Below are positions 1 to 8,937 of a stretch of 30,291 nucleotides of DNA, one piece after another; position 1 is the stretch's first letter; each line of letters starts with the position of its first letter. A program made the translations under genes and the position numbers. This DNA is from JAVBRU01 sp031547595 (GTDB taxonomy: Bacteria > Bacillota > Clostridia > Christensenellales > Aristaeellaceae). A model generated the notes under the pieces. That model saw only the letters and a program-made list of their open reading frames with translations, was not told the origin of the DNA and searched no databases. The stretch covers positions 1 through 30,291 of the forward strand of contig JAVBRU010000063.1 of the NCBI GenBank assembly GCA_031547595.1. The letters are read 5' to 3'.

Positions 1-1740
1 GTAGAAGAAGCGGAAGTGCCCGGATTCGCGGCGGAAGCAGACGGCGACGACCTGATCAACACCTTGGCGGTGATTGAAATCACCGTGAACAAGGATTGGA
101 AAAAGGACAAAGGGTTTGAAGAAGACCGACCGGAGCAGCTAGAAATCACGCTGACCTCGGACGATGCGACCTTTACCCCCATCACCGAATACCTGACGGC
201 AGACGATTGGACGTATACCTTCGAGAACCTGCCCAAGTACAAGGCGGGCACCTGGGAATTGGCGAAGTACACCCTCGCCGAGACCCCGGTATCCAACTAC
301 GCTGCCACCGAGGAAGAACTGGTGGTTGAGCAGGATGAAGACACCAACAGCTACACCGTCACCTTCGAGAACACCCTGATTGTCACCAGCGTATCTGTGG
401 AAAAGATCTGGGACGACAACGACAACACCTATATCAGCCGTCCCGACAGCATTGAAGTGGTTCTTCTCCAGAATGGAAAAGAGATTGCAAGCGTTACCTT
501 GTCGATTCTCAACGGATGGAAGCACACATTTACTCCGTTGCAGTACCTGGAAAAAGCAACCGGCGAACCGTATGAATACGCTGTGTATGAAGCGGCGGTT
601 AATGGATACGAAAAACCGTCGTATATGCAGACAGAAGACGGCTATGAAATCACCAATGCCTTGAGAACCGTGGATGTATCCGGCGGCAAGACATGGGTGG
701 ACAGCGGGAACGCGCACGGCACCCGTCCCTCCAGCATCACCATCCAGCTCCAGTACTCTACCGATGGCGAGAACTGGGCAGACGTACCCGGTGTGGATGC
801 CAAGACGGTTGGCGCACCGTGGACATGGAGCTTCGAGGGCATGCCGGAAACCGACCCGGATGATAACCCCTACACCTACCGCGTGGTAGAGCTGGACGTT
901 GACCCGCGCTATGAGGCGTCTTATCCTGAGGATAAGGATTCCTCCATGGATTTGGTCAACACGCTGATCACCATGGCCCTTCGTATCGTGAAGGAGTGGA
1001 ACGACGGCGGACGCACCACGTATCGCCCCAGTAGCCTGGCGGTTAACCTGTTCTCTTCCACCATGAACATGTACCCGCGCACTTTGGTAGAGCGCGATGG
1101 CATCTGGTATACCGAGTTTGTGAACATGCCCAAGTATGACGAAGACGGCAAACTGGTGGTATACACGGTGGAAGAAACCTATCCCACGGGCTACGAGCTG
1201 CAAAGCATCACTGGCTGGAGCCTGCTGGGTGGCCGCGCAGTGGAAACCTACGAGACAACCATCACCAACAGGCTGATCTACACCCAGGTGAACTTCCTGA
1301 AGGTATGGACCGGCCGCACCCTCGCCAGCATCAACGTGCGCCTGACGGATGGCACTACCCCGATCAGCGATTATATTGCCGTCAGCGACCCGTGGACGCA
1401 CACGTTTAGCGAGTTGCCCAAGTACTGGCCGCAAAGCCTGATCGAAATTCCCTACACGGTGGAAGAAGAAGTGCCGGAGAGATATACGGCTGCTAGCGAG
1501 CGCTCAGTGGATGCTGCGGGTATCAACGTGACCATCAATAACACGTATATTCCGCCCATTCCGCCCATTGACCCGCCGGAGCCCCCGGATCCTCCGGAAC
1601 CGCCGGAGCCCCCGACGCCTCCTGTTCCCCCGGTTCCGCCCATTGAGCCCCCTCCCGGCAAGGACATTGATATTATCATCATCATTGATATTCCCTTGGG
1701 CGCGGGCATCAATCTCAACCTGGGCGACTGCTTCGACTAA
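1..1740 (+). CDS. Cna-B repeat surface/secreted protein (5'-partial)
   Basis: The reading frame is open from the first base, so the start and any signal peptide lie upstream; the GTG at 16 is probably internal. Five tandem domains of about 90-105 residues are visible, at roughly 67-378, 379-666, 667-969, 970-1275 and 1276-1550. Each opens with a K-x-W strand (NKDW, EKIW, GKTW, VKEW, LKVW), has a W-x-x-x-F strand in the middle, a Y-T/A-V-x-E strand, and ends in a T-N/E-x-L or N-N-T-Y-I strand. This is the Cna protein B-type fold, which forms stalks in Gram-positive adhesins. A proline-rich spacer of P-P-x-P units (about 1549-1660) follows, then an isoleucine-rich tail, DIDIIIIIDIP, ending in GDCFD. 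No LPxTG-like sorting motif and no basic C-terminal anchor are present, so the attachment mode is unclear. The family call is firm; an adhesion role is inference. Confidence 0.88.
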   Translation, partial: VEEAEVPGFAAEADGDDLINTLAVIEITVNKDWKKDKGFEEDRPEQLEITLTSDDATFTPITEYLTADDWTYTFENLPKYKAGTWELAKYTLAETPVSNYAATEEELVVEQDEDTNSYTVTFENTLIVTSVSVEKIWDDNDNTYISRPDSIEVVLLQNGKEIASVTLSILNGWKHTFTPLQYLEKATGEPYEYAVYEAAVNGYEKPSYMQTEDGYEITNALRTVDVSGGKTWVDSGNAHGTRPSSITIQLQYSTDGENWADVPGVDAKTVGAPWTWSFEGMPETDPDDNPYTYRVVELDVDPRYEASYPEDKDSSMDLVNTLITMALRIVKEWNDGGRTTYRPSSLAVNLFSSTMNMYPRTLVERDGIWYTEFVNMPKYDEDGKLVVYTVEETYPTGYELQSITGWSLLGGRAVETYETTITNRLIYTQVNFLKVWTGRTLASINVRLTDGTTPISDYIAVSDPWTHTFSELPKYWPQSLIEIPYTVEEEVPERYTAASERSVDAAGINVTINNTYIPPIPPIDPPEPPDPPEPPEPPTPPVPPVPPIEPPPGKDIDIIIIIDIPLGAGINLNLGDCFD

Positions 1741-1762
1741 CCATACTCAGAAACCATAACCA

Positions 1763-1800
1763 ATGGGGCTGCCGGCAACAGGGACCTTCGGCAGCCCCAT
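1763..1800 (+). terminator. Strong hairpin after the Cna-B gene
   Basis: A perfect 12-bp stem (1763-1774 with 1789-1800) encloses a 14-nt loop in the gap between the Cna-B gene and the solute-binding protein gene. No U-run follows; the next bases are A/G-rich and include the SD of the next gene. It may therefore be a partial terminator, an RNA processing or stabilising hairpin between two co-transcribed genes, or a factor-dependent stop. Confidence 0.5.
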
Positions 1801-1827
1801 CTTGAAAAAGAAAGGGTGAAAGAATTC

Positions 1828-3831
1828 GTGAAACGCGTAGGGATTTTCCTGATGGTATGGGTGCTGCTGTTCACGGCAGTGTCCGGCTTGGCGGAAGCCT
1901 TGGATACTGATCTGGATATCGGTCTGGATGTTGAGCAGACGGAGCCCAGGGTATTCGATGAGTTTATCATTGGTGCGACCACCCGCCTGAACGGTGCGTT
2001 CTTCACCAATATGTGGGGCAATAATACCTGCGATATCGACGTGCGCTCCCTCATCCATGGGTACAGCCCGGTGGTGTGGACGCTGCAGTCCCGCTTCGAT
2101 CTGAACATGGAAGTGGTGCAGGATGTGCAGGCGGCCCTGCTGACCGATGGAAACAAACTGTTTCAGGTGACGCTGTGGGGCGACCTTTGCTATAACGACG
2201 GCACGCCCATCACCGCGCGTGATTACGTTTTCTCCCTGATGCTGTTTGCCGATCCTGTGATCAATGCGCTGGGTGGCATCACCACCAACACAAGCTACAT
2301 CGAGGGCTATGATGAGTACCTCTCTGGCAAAAGCGATGTGTTTGCCGGTGTGCGCCTGGTGGCGGACTACACCTTCACCATTGAAGTAAAGGCCGAATAT
2401 CTGCCGTTCTTCTTTGAAATTGCCTTCCTGGATTGCATCCCCTATCCCATCTCGGTCATCGCGCCGGGCTGTGAGGTGGCGGATGATGGCAATGGCTGCT
2501 ATATCCGCAACAGCGATGCCAGCGTCAGCGGGCCGATCTGGAACGCGCAAACCTTGCAAAACACCATCCTTGACCCCGATACGGGCTATCTGTCCCACCC
2601 CTATGTCACTTGTGGACCGTATATGCTGACGTCCTTTGATTGGGACACCCGCATCGCCAAGTTTGACCTCAATCCTTACTACAAGGGCTACTATGACGGC
2701 CAGAAGCCCACCATTGATCATCTGGTGTTCAAATCCGTACTGCCTGGCACCATGATTGACGAGTACGAGAACGAAGAAGTACATCTGCTCAACAAAGTGG
2801 TGGCTGGCGACAACATCCTCAGTGGATTTGGCTTGGTGGGCGAGGGCACTGCAGTGCAGGTGAGCTACCCGCGTATGGGCCTTGGCTTTATCAGCTTTGC
2901 TTGCGAGCAGGGCCCCGCACAGTTTGAGTCTGTGCGCAAGGCCATTGCCTACGCTATCGACCGCGATCAGTTCACCGATGACTACACCATGGGTTTTGGT
3001 GCCACGGTGGATGGCTACTATGGCATCGGCCAGTGGATGGTGCAGATGATCGGTGGCACTTTGCCTGCCGAAGAGATTGAAAACGATGAAGAGCAGGAAG
3101 CCTGGGATGCTCTGATTGAGAATGGACTGGACAGCCTGACGCACTATACCTTGGATTTGGACAAAGCACAGCAGATCCTGATTGACGATGGCTGGGTACT
3201 GAATGCCAGCGGCAAGGATTTTGACAAAGCCGTGGACACCGTACGCTATAAGCGCCTGGCAAACGGCTCTTTGATGGCGCTGTCCCTCAAGTGGGGTGTC
3301 ATGGAGGATAGCTGGGCAGCATCGATGCTGGTGGACATGCTGGTGAAGCCCCTGGCCGGCCTTGGCATGGAGCTGGATCTGACGGTTGTGCCCTTTGTGG
3401 ATCTCTTGCAGCACTACTACCGCCAGGTGGACCGTACCTATGATATGATGTACCTTGCCACCAACTTCATCAGCATCTTTGACCCGTACTTCGTGTTCAA
3501 CACGGGCGATGAATACCAAGGCCCCCAGAACACCACGGGCTATCGCGATGAAAAACTGGAAGCGCTGGCACTGGAGCTGCGCCAAACGCCCAGCGGAGCG
3601 ATGCTGGAATACTGCCAGAAATGGCTGAAGTTCCAAGAGTACTACAACGAAGTCATCCCCATGCTGCCCCTGTATTCCAACATCTACTTCGACTTCCATG
3701 TGCCCGAGTTGCAAGACTACAACCCCAATGCCGAGATGAACTGGCCCGTGGCCATCCTGTACGCCACACTGGGCGAGGCTGTGGAGGATGATGTGGAAGC
3801 CGCAGACGGCGACGAGATCATTATTTTCTGA
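1828..3831 (+). CDS. Secreted ABC-type solute-binding protein, family 5 (peptide/nickel type)
   Basis: The 667-residue protein matches the DppA/OppA-like family 5 binding proteins, which capture peptides or similar solutes outside the membrane for an ABC importer. The family signature is visible near residue 124 (YNDGTPITARDYVFS), followed by segments such as LTSFDWDTRIAKFDLNPYY and AIAYAIDRDQF. The N-terminus is a signal peptide: KR, then a hydrophobic stretch, with probable cleavage after GLAEA around residue 24. There is no cysteine lipobox, which is unusual for a Gram-positive binding protein. GTG at 1828 is chosen because AAAGGGTG lies 9 nt upstream; a GTG at 1816 is in frame but sits on top of that SD. 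No permease or ATPase genes are nearby, so it is an orphan here. The C-terminus ends acidic then Ile-rich (DGDEIIIF). Ligand unknown. Confidence 0.88.
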   Translation: MKRVGIFLMVWVLLFTAVSGLAEALDTDLDIGLDVEQTEPRVFDEFIIGATTRLNGAFFTNMWGNNTCDIDVRSLIHGYSPVVWTLQSRFDLNMEVVQDVQAALLTDGNKLFQVTLWGDLCYNDGTPITARDYVFSLMLFADPVINALGGITTNTSYIEGYDEYLSGKSDVFAGVRLVADYTFTIEVKAEYLPFFFEIAFLDCIPYPISVIAPGCEVADDGNGCYIRNSDASVSGPIWNAQTLQNTILDPDTGYLSHPYVTCGPYMLTSFDWDTRIAKFDLNPYYKGYYDGQKPTIDHLVFKSVLPGTMIDEYENEEVHLLNKVVAGDNILSGFGLVGEGTAVQVSYPRMGLGFISFACEQGPAQFESVRKAIAYAIDRDQFTDDYTMGFGATVDGYYGIGQWMVQMIGGTLPAEEIENDEEQEAWDALIENGLDSLTHYTLDLDKAQQILIDDGWVLNASGKDFDKAVDTVRYKRLANGSLMALSLKWGVMEDSWAASMLVDMLVKPLAGLGMELDLTVVPFVDLLQHYYRQVDRTYDMMYLATNFISIFDPYFVFNTGDEYQGPQNTTGYRDEKLEALALELRQTPSGAMLEYCQKWLKFQEYYNEVIPMLPLYSNIYFDFHVPELQDYNPNAEMNWPVAILYATLGEAVEDDVEAADGDEIIIF

Positions 3832-3848
3832 TCCATAGCGCCATCAAG

Positions 3849-3886
3849 AATACCGTATGTGCCTTTGCGCCATGCGGTATTTTTTG
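3849..3886 (+). terminator. Rho-independent terminator after the solute-binding protein
   Basis: An 11-bp stem with one G-U pair (3849-3859 with 3871-3881) and an 11-nt loop is followed directly by a run of T. This closes the first transcription unit. Confidence 0.85.
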
Positions 3887-3937
3887 TGTGTCACATGCCC
3901 AAATGCATCCAAATCTCCGGCTCCGGCGGTATTGCAC

Positions 3938-3966
3938 TTTCCTTTTTGCAAGAAATGTGGTATACT
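3938..3966 (+). promoter_or_regulatory. Probable promoter of the yerC-pcrA-ligA operon
   Basis: TATACT at 3961-3966 is preceded by TGG, giving an extended -10. The -35 position at 17 bp spacing (TTTCCT) is poor, as is usual for extended -10 promoters. The same TGGTATACTA string is found at the putative mutY promoter on the other strand (about 27510-27519). Confidence 0.55.
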
Positions 3967-4037
3967 ACAGTAGAGGATAAAAGCGTGTGCTATTTGCCTG
4001 CTCTTGGCGGGGCAAGCGCATGCGGCGAGGTGGAACC

Positions 4038-4337
4038 ATGACATACCGACCGGACGAGGCTGTGCGTCTGATGGACGCGATGCTGGCGTTGCACACGCCG
4101 GAAGAGTTTCGTTGTTTTTTTGAAGATTTGTGCACCATTCAGGAGCTAAAGAGCATGGAGCAGCGCTTTCATGTGGCCAGGCTGCTAAGGCAAGGCATGA
4201 CCTACGCTGCCGTCAGTGAAACCACGGGCGCCAGCACTGCCACCATCAGCCGGGTCAACCGCTCGCTGCTATACGGCGCGGAGGGTTACACCACGGTGCT
4301 GAACCGTATGGACGAGATGAAAGAGGAAGAGAAATGA
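4038..4337 (+). CDS. YerC/YecD family TrpR-related protein
   Basis: This 99-residue protein has the size and layout of the YerC group of the Trp-repressor superfamily. Residues about 35-85 carry the helical core: IQELKSMEQRFHVARLL, then a helix-turn-helix (MTYAAVSETTGASTATISR), then VNRSLLYGAEGY. The T-x-A-T-I-S-R recognition helix is the family hallmark and implies DNA binding. ATG at 4038 is chosen for AGGTGG five bases upstream; an in-frame ATG at 4020 and a GTG at 3987 would add residues without homology or SD. It overlaps pcrA by 4 bp (ATGA), so the two are translationally coupled. The same order, yerC near pcrA and ligA, is known from other Firmicutes. Its target and effector are not known to me; a tryptophan response should not be assumed. 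Confidence 0.88.
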   Translation: MTYRPDEAVRLMDAMLALHTPEEFRCFFEDLCTIQELKSMEQRFHVARLLRQGMTYAAVSETTGASTATISRVNRSLLYGAEGYTTVLNRMDEMKEEEK

Positions 4338-6610
4338 ATTTGGCTGATTTGAACCCCATGCAGCGGCTGGCTGCGGAAACGCTGGAAGGGCCTGTGTTGA
4401 TCCTGGCAGGCGCGGGCAGCGGCAAAACGCGCACCGTGACCTACCGTATCGCCAACCTGCTCAGCCATGGCGTGCCCGCCCACAGCATTCTGGCGCTGAC
4501 CTTCACCAACAAGGCTGCGCGTGAAATGCGTGAGCGCGTGGAACGTCTGGTGGGCGAGGGTGCGCAGGATATGTGGATTGGCACGTTCCACTCTGTTTGT
4601 GTGCGCATTTTGCGGCGCGATATAGAAAAGCTGGGGTATCAGCGTTCCTTTACGATTTATGACGATGACGACCAGCAGCGCGTGATCAAAGAAGTGCTGC
4701 GCGTACTCAATATCGACGAAAAAGCCCTACCGGTCAAGGAAATACGCTCTAAGATTTCGGATGCGAAGAATAAGCTGATGACGCATGACGAGTGGTTTCA
4801 GAAATCCGCGAAGGACTACCGCAGCCAGCAGATTCACAATGCCTTTGCCATGTACGAGCAGCGCCTCAAGGCCGCCAACGCGCTGGATTTTGATGATCTG
4901 CTGATTCGCACACTGCAATTGTTTGTGGATCATCCGCCGGTGCTGGGCTTCTACCGCCGCCGCTTCCAGTATGTGCATGTGGACGAGTATCAGGATACCA
5001 ACCCCGCGCAGTACGAGCTGGTGAAACTGTTGACCGCCGAGAGCCGGAACCTTTGCGTGGTGGGCGACGACGACCAGTCAATCTACGGCTGGCGCGGCGC
5101 GGACATCCGCAATATTCTGGATTTCGAAAAGGATTTTACCGATGCCAAGGTGATCAAGCTGGAGCAGAATTACCGCTCCACCGCCAATATTTTGGATGCC
5201 GCGAACCAGGTGATCGCCCACAACCGCGGCCGCAAGGAAAAGGTGCTGTGGACCGACATTGACGCGGGCGACCCCATCCGCCTGTACCATGCGGGGGACG
5301 AGCGCGAGGAAGCGGCCTGGATTTGCGAGCGCATTCGCCAATTGCACCGCCAGGATGTGCCCTATGCCGAGACCGCGATTTTGTACCGCATGCACGCGCA
5401 GAGCCGTGTGCTGGAAGAAATGTTAATGCGCGCGGGCATTCCCTACCGTGTGTTTGGCGGTACCCGGTTCTACGACCGCAAGGAAGTGCGCGATGCGCTG
5501 GCATACCTGCGCGTGATGGCCAACCCTTCGGACGATGTGTCCCTGGCGCGCATCATCAATACGCCCAAGCGCAGCATTGGCGATTCCACTGTCACGCTGC
5601 TCACCGATTATGCGCGGCAGGAGGGCTTCCCGCTCTTTAGCGCGCTGTTTGACCCGCCGCAATCGCTGTCGTCCCGCCCGCGCAAGTGCATTGCGGACTT
5701 TGCCGAGCTGATGAACAAGCTGACGGCCTTTAAGGATATGCTGCCCCTGGCGGATTTTGTGGATAAGGTGCTGGACGAGACCGGCCTGAAGGCGCAGTTT
5801 GAAAACGACGACAGCGAAGACGGACGCACGCGCATGGAAAACTTGATGGAGTTTGCCGGTGCGGCGCGGGAGTTTGCCGAGAAATCCACCGATAAAACCC
5901 TCGAAGCGTTCCTGGAGAACGTGGCGCTTGTCACCGATATGGACAGGCAGGAGGACGGGCCACAGTTTGTGACGCTGATGACGCTGCACAGCGCGAAGGG
6001 CCTCGAGTATGACGCCGTGTTCCTCGCCGGTATGGAGGAGTATATTTTCCCCACCCGCCGCGCGCTGACCAACGAGGAGAGCCTGGAGGAGGAGCGCCGC
6101 CTGTGCTATGTGGGCATCACCCGCGCCAGACAGTACCTGCACCTCAGCTTCACCAAGCGGCGCATGCTGTTCAATCAGGTGGAAAATAACGATCCGTCCC
6201 GCTTTATCAAAGAAATCCCGCAGCGCCTGATCAGTGACGAGTGGGAGGACGCCCAGCGCCGCTTCTTTGCGCCCGATAAGCGCAAGGATGCTAGAGAAAC
6301 TCCCAAACGCGCCGACAAGACTGCAACCGTCAGCTTTGGCACCCCCGGCATGGGCCTCAAAACCCCGCCGCCGCTGGGGATTCCAGGCGTGCAAAAGGGC
6401 TTTGTGCCTTCCGCTGCGCGCGCACACAGCGGCGCAGTCGGCCAGCTGTTCAAGTCAGGCGACCGTGTGCTGCACCGCAAGTTTGGCGAGGGTACGGTGG
6501 AAGAAGTGCAGGGTGCGGGTGGCGATGCCCGCATTGCGATCTCCTTTACCGCTTATGGCCGAAAGGAATTTGCGCTGTCGATAGCGCCCATTGTGAAAAT
6601 AGACGAGTGA
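4334..6610 (+). CDS. pcrA: ATP-dependent 3'-5' DNA helicase PcrA/UvrD
   Basis: Superfamily 1A helicase of 758 residues, normal length for PcrA. All helicase motifs are visible: Walker A AGAGSGKT at 25-32, Ia (LALTFTNKAAREM), II VDEYQDTN at about 216-223, III (VGDDDQSIYGWRGAD) near 245, IV (LEQNYRST), V (TLHSAKGLEYDAVFLAG) and VI (RRLCYVGITRAR) near 590. The C-terminal 60 residues (FKSGDRVLHRKFGEGTV onward) match the Tudor-like domain that lets PcrA bind RNA polymerase. PcrA unwinds DNA in nucleotide excision repair, removes RecA filaments and supports rolling-circle replication. The start overlaps the yerC-like stop by 4 bp, and ligA follows with essentially no gap, so helicase and ligase are co-expressed. 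Confidence 0.97.
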   Translation: MNLADLNPMQRLAAETLEGPVLILAGAGSGKTRTVTYRIANLLSHGVPAHSILALTFTNKAAREMRERVERLVGEGAQDMWIGTFHSVCVRILRRDIEKLGYQRSFTIYDDDDQQRVIKEVLRVLNIDEKALPVKEIRSKISDAKNKLMTHDEWFQKSAKDYRSQQIHNAFAMYEQRLKAANALDFDDLLIRTLQLFVDHPPVLGFYRRRFQYVHVDEYQDTNPAQYELVKLLTAESRNLCVVGDDDQSIYGWRGADIRNILDFEKDFTDAKVIKLEQNYRSTANILDAANQVIAHNRGRKEKVLWTDIDAGDPIRLYHAGDEREEAAWICERIRQLHRQDVPYAETAILYRMHAQSRVLEEMLMRAGIPYRVFGGTRFYDRKEVRDALAYLRVMANPSDDVSLARIINTPKRSIGDSTVTLLTDYARQEGFPLFSALFDPPQSLSSRPRKCIADFAELMNKLTAFKDMLPLADFVDKVLDETGLKAQFENDDSEDGRTRMENLMEFAGAAREFAEKSTDKTLEAFLENVALVTDMDRQEDGPQFVTLMTLHSAKGLEYDAVFLAGMEEYIFPTRRALTNEESLEEERRLCYVGITRARQYLHLSFTKRRMLFNQVENNDPSRFIKEIPQRLISDEWEDAQRRFFAPDKRKDARETPKRADKTATVSFGTPGMGLKTPPPLGIPGVQKGFVPSAARAHSGAVGQLFKSGDRVLHRKFGEGTVEEVQGAGGDARIAISFTAYGRKEFALSIAPIVKIDE

Positions 6611-6618
6611 GAATGCAT

Positions 6619-8586
6619 ATGGATTATTTGCAGCATATGACCGATCTGGTCAAGCGGCTGAACGAAACGGCCTATGCCTATTATGTGCTGGGTGAGCCGC
6701 TGATTTCTGATGCGCAGTGGGATGCGCTGTATAATGAGCTTTTGGCGCTGGAGAAGGAAACCGGCACAGTGCTGCCCGATTCACCCTCGCACCGTGTGGG
6801 CGGCGAGATCCTCAGCGCGTTCCAGCCCCACCGCCATGTGACGCGGCTGTGGAGCATGGACAAGGCGCAGAACCCAGCCGATCTGTACGCCTGGCTGGAC
6901 CGTGTGGAGAAGCTGCACGCGGGCGATCCGTCCCTGCCGCCGTTGCACTACAGCCTGGAATACAAGTTTGACGGCTTGACCCTCAACCTCACGTACCAGG
7001 ACGGCGTGCTCGTACAGGCTGCCACCCGTGGCAACGGCGAGGTGGGGGAGGCCGTGCTGCCGCAGGCGCGCACCGTGCAGGGCGTGCCGCTTCGCATCCC
7101 GTATCAAGGCTTTTTAGAGGTGCAGGGCGAGTGTATGATGCGCCTGTCCGATCTTGCAAAGTATAACCAGACGGCGAAGGAGCCGCTCAAAAACGCGCGC
7201 AATGGCGCGGCAGGCGGGCTTCGCAATCTCGACCCTGCCGTTACCGCTGCGCGCAGGCTGTCTGCCTTTTTTTATAGTGTGGGCACCATGGATAACCCGC
7301 CCTTCACTGACAAAACGGGCAAGATTGCCTTCCTGCGCCAGCAGGGCTTTGCCGTCAGCCCGTATTTCTTGGAGGCGAACACCCGGCAAGAGCTGCTCTC
7401 CGCTATTGAAGCAGTGGAGGCGGCGCGGGATACCTTGGACTTCCTGATTGACGGCGTGGTTATCAAGGTGCAGGATGAGCGCACCTGTGCGCTGCTGGGC
7501 AATACGGATAAGTTCCCGCGCTGGGAGCTGGCCTATAAATTTGCTGCCGAGGAAAACACCACGGTCTTAGAAAAAGTGACGTGGGAGCTGGGGCGCACCG
7601 GCAAGCTGACGCCGCTGGCACATGTGACGCCGGTCGATTTTGCGGGCGTCACTGTGCAGCGTGCCACGCTCAACAACATGGGCGATATTCAACGCAAGGG
7701 CCTGGCGCTTCACAAGACGGTGTGGATTCGCCGCTCCAATGATGTGATTCCCGAGATCATGGGCTGTGTGGATGACGGCGCAGAGGGGACGCCTATCCTG
7801 CCGCCGGAGGTTTGCCCCGCATGCGGCGGCGAGCTTACACTGCGCGGCGCGCACATTTTTTGCCTCAACCGCACCTCCTGCCGCCCGCAGGCCGTGGCAC
7901 GGCTCAAGCATTTTGCCTCCCGCGATGCCATGGATATCACCGGGTTTTCCGAAAAAACTGCCGACCTTTTATACGACAAGCTGGGCGTGACCGACGCAGC
8001 CGATTTATATCACCTCACCGCAGAGCAGCTTCTCACCCTGGACGGTTTCCAGGATAAGCGTGCCCAGAACCTCATTGACGCGCTGGAGGCCAGCAAGCAC
8101 TGCGCACTGGACGCGTTCCTGCTCGCTATTGGCATCCCGAACATCGGCAAGCGCACCGCGCGCGATCTGGCGCTGCGCTTTGGCAGCCTGGACGCTCTTC
8201 GTGCCGCTACCTTCGATCAGCTGATTGCCATCGAAGAAGTGGGCGATATCGTGGCAAACGGCGTGCTGGAGTTCTTTTCTTATCCCGAGAATATTGCGCA
8301 GGTGGAGCGTCTGGTGGCCGCAGGCGTTGCGCCCCAGGCGCTGCGGCAATCCAGCGGCACTGCGCTTCAGGGCAAAACAGTGGTCATCACCGGTACCTTG
8401 CCCACCTTGCAGCGCGCCGAGGCAGAGCAGCTTGTGCGCGAGCATGGCGGCGTTGCCAGCGGCAGCGTCAGCAAAAAGACATCCTTCGTCCTCTGCGGCG
8501 AAAACGCAGGCAGCAAGCTCAGCAAGGCGCAGCAGCTGGGCATCCCTGTGGTAGACGAAGAGGAATTCTTGAAGATGCTGGAGTAG
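6619..8586 (+). CDS. ligA: NAD-dependent DNA ligase LigA
   Basis: The protein (655 residues) has the LigA domain order. Domain Ia lies near the N-terminus (YYVLGEPLISDAQWDALYNEL, quoted in part), then the nucleotidyltransferase domain with catalytic Lys116 in YKFDG, an ARNGAAGGLR segment, IDGVVIKV and an OB fold. A zinc finger follows with Cys399, 402, 415 and 421, then helix-hairpin-helix repeats and a C-terminal BRCT domain (GKTVVITGTLP). It seals nicks using NAD+. Several motifs are less conserved than usual: KFDG for K-x-DG with I, GAAGGLRNLD for AAAGSLRQLD, and a short OB segment. It could therefore be a divergent LigA or a second paralog. ATG 6619 has a GAG-rich weak SD; GTG 6607 (4-bp overlap with pcrA) and ATG 6613 are alternatives. 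Confidence 0.94.
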   Translation: MDYLQHMTDLVKRLNETAYAYYVLGEPLISDAQWDALYNELLALEKETGTVLPDSPSHRVGGEILSAFQPHRHVTRLWSMDKAQNPADLYAWLDRVEKLHAGDPSLPPLHYSLEYKFDGLTLNLTYQDGVLVQAATRGNGEVGEAVLPQARTVQGVPLRIPYQGFLEVQGECMMRLSDLAKYNQTAKEPLKNARNGAAGGLRNLDPAVTAARRLSAFFYSVGTMDNPPFTDKTGKIAFLRQQGFAVSPYFLEANTRQELLSAIEAVEAARDTLDFLIDGVVIKVQDERTCALLGNTDKFPRWELAYKFAAEENTTVLEKVTWELGRTGKLTPLAHVTPVDFAGVTVQRATLNNMGDIQRKGLALHKTVWIRRSNDVIPEIMGCVDDGAEGTPILPPEVCPACGGELTLRGAHIFCLNRTSCRPQAVARLKHFASRDAMDITGFSEKTADLLYDKLGVTDAADLYHLTAEQLLTLDGFQDKRAQNLIDALEASKHCALDAFLLAIGIPNIGKRTARDLALRFGSLDALRAATFDQLIAIEEVGDIVANGVLEFFSYPENIAQVERLVAAGVAPQALRQSSGTALQGKTVVITGTLPTLQRAEAEQLVREHGGVASGSVSKKTSFVLCGENAGSKLSKAQQLGIPVVDEEEFLKMLE

Positions 8587-8617
8587 GGGACGCTGGGGCA
8601 GGACGACGGGAAAGGAA

Positions 8618-8848
8618 CGCATCTTTTCGTCCCTCACGTCGATTCGTCCACGTATCGGCCATAGTCCCTTCGGCCTAAAGGCCTTGCAGCTAGACTTCGG
8701 CACTGCGGCAGCCACTACGGCCGTCCTCGCGCCTCGGTGCGCTAACGCGCACCCTTGCGCGTAGAGCTACTACGCTGCGTTCCCTCATCTTAGCGAGGGG
8801 CAAAAATTGATCGCGATCTTATCGTCATTTTAGATTGAGAATAGTATC
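8618..8848. repeat. Mosaic dispersed repeat, copy 1
   Basis: This gap between ligA and serA holds a copy of the repeat that recurs at 29874-30122. The final 67 bp (8781-8847) match 30056-30122 at 61 positions without gaps. Other shared blocks are ATCTTTTCGTC (8621), CTTCGGCACTGCGGC (8695), GCCTCGGTGCGC and a CGTCGATTCGTCCACGTA-like block (8638). The last block precedes the CTTCGGCACTGCGGC block here but follows it in copy 2, so block order differs. Several short hairpins are visible, for example GGTGCGC-TAAC-GCGCACC and CCCTC-N8-GAGGG (8782-8799). No ORF with SD is present. Copy 1 lacks the left inverted end seen in copy 2. Confidence 0.8.
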
Positions 8849-8856
8849 AATACATA

Positions 8857-8893
8857 GCAATCGCCTCCTGTACGTCATTGTAGCGGCGATTGC
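8857..8893. repeat. Inverted repeat between ligA and serA
   Basis: GCAATCGCC at 8857-8865 and GGCGATTGC at 8885-8893 form a perfect 9-bp stem with a 19-nt loop. No T-run follows on either strand. It may end ligA transcripts or belong to the neighbouring repeat; nothing decides between these. Confidence 0.5.
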
Positions 8894-8937
8894 CGGGAAC
8901 GGTAATTTGTTTTCTGCCCATAGCAGATTATAAATTG

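Noticed and set aside
1747..3714. 655-codon open frame antisense to the solute-binding protein gene
   Set aside because: Shadow of the codon bias of the real gene; no SD, low-complexity His/Gln/Val-rich translation with no family features. The same holds for the antisense frames at 139-1434, 5423-6427 and 16962-18185.
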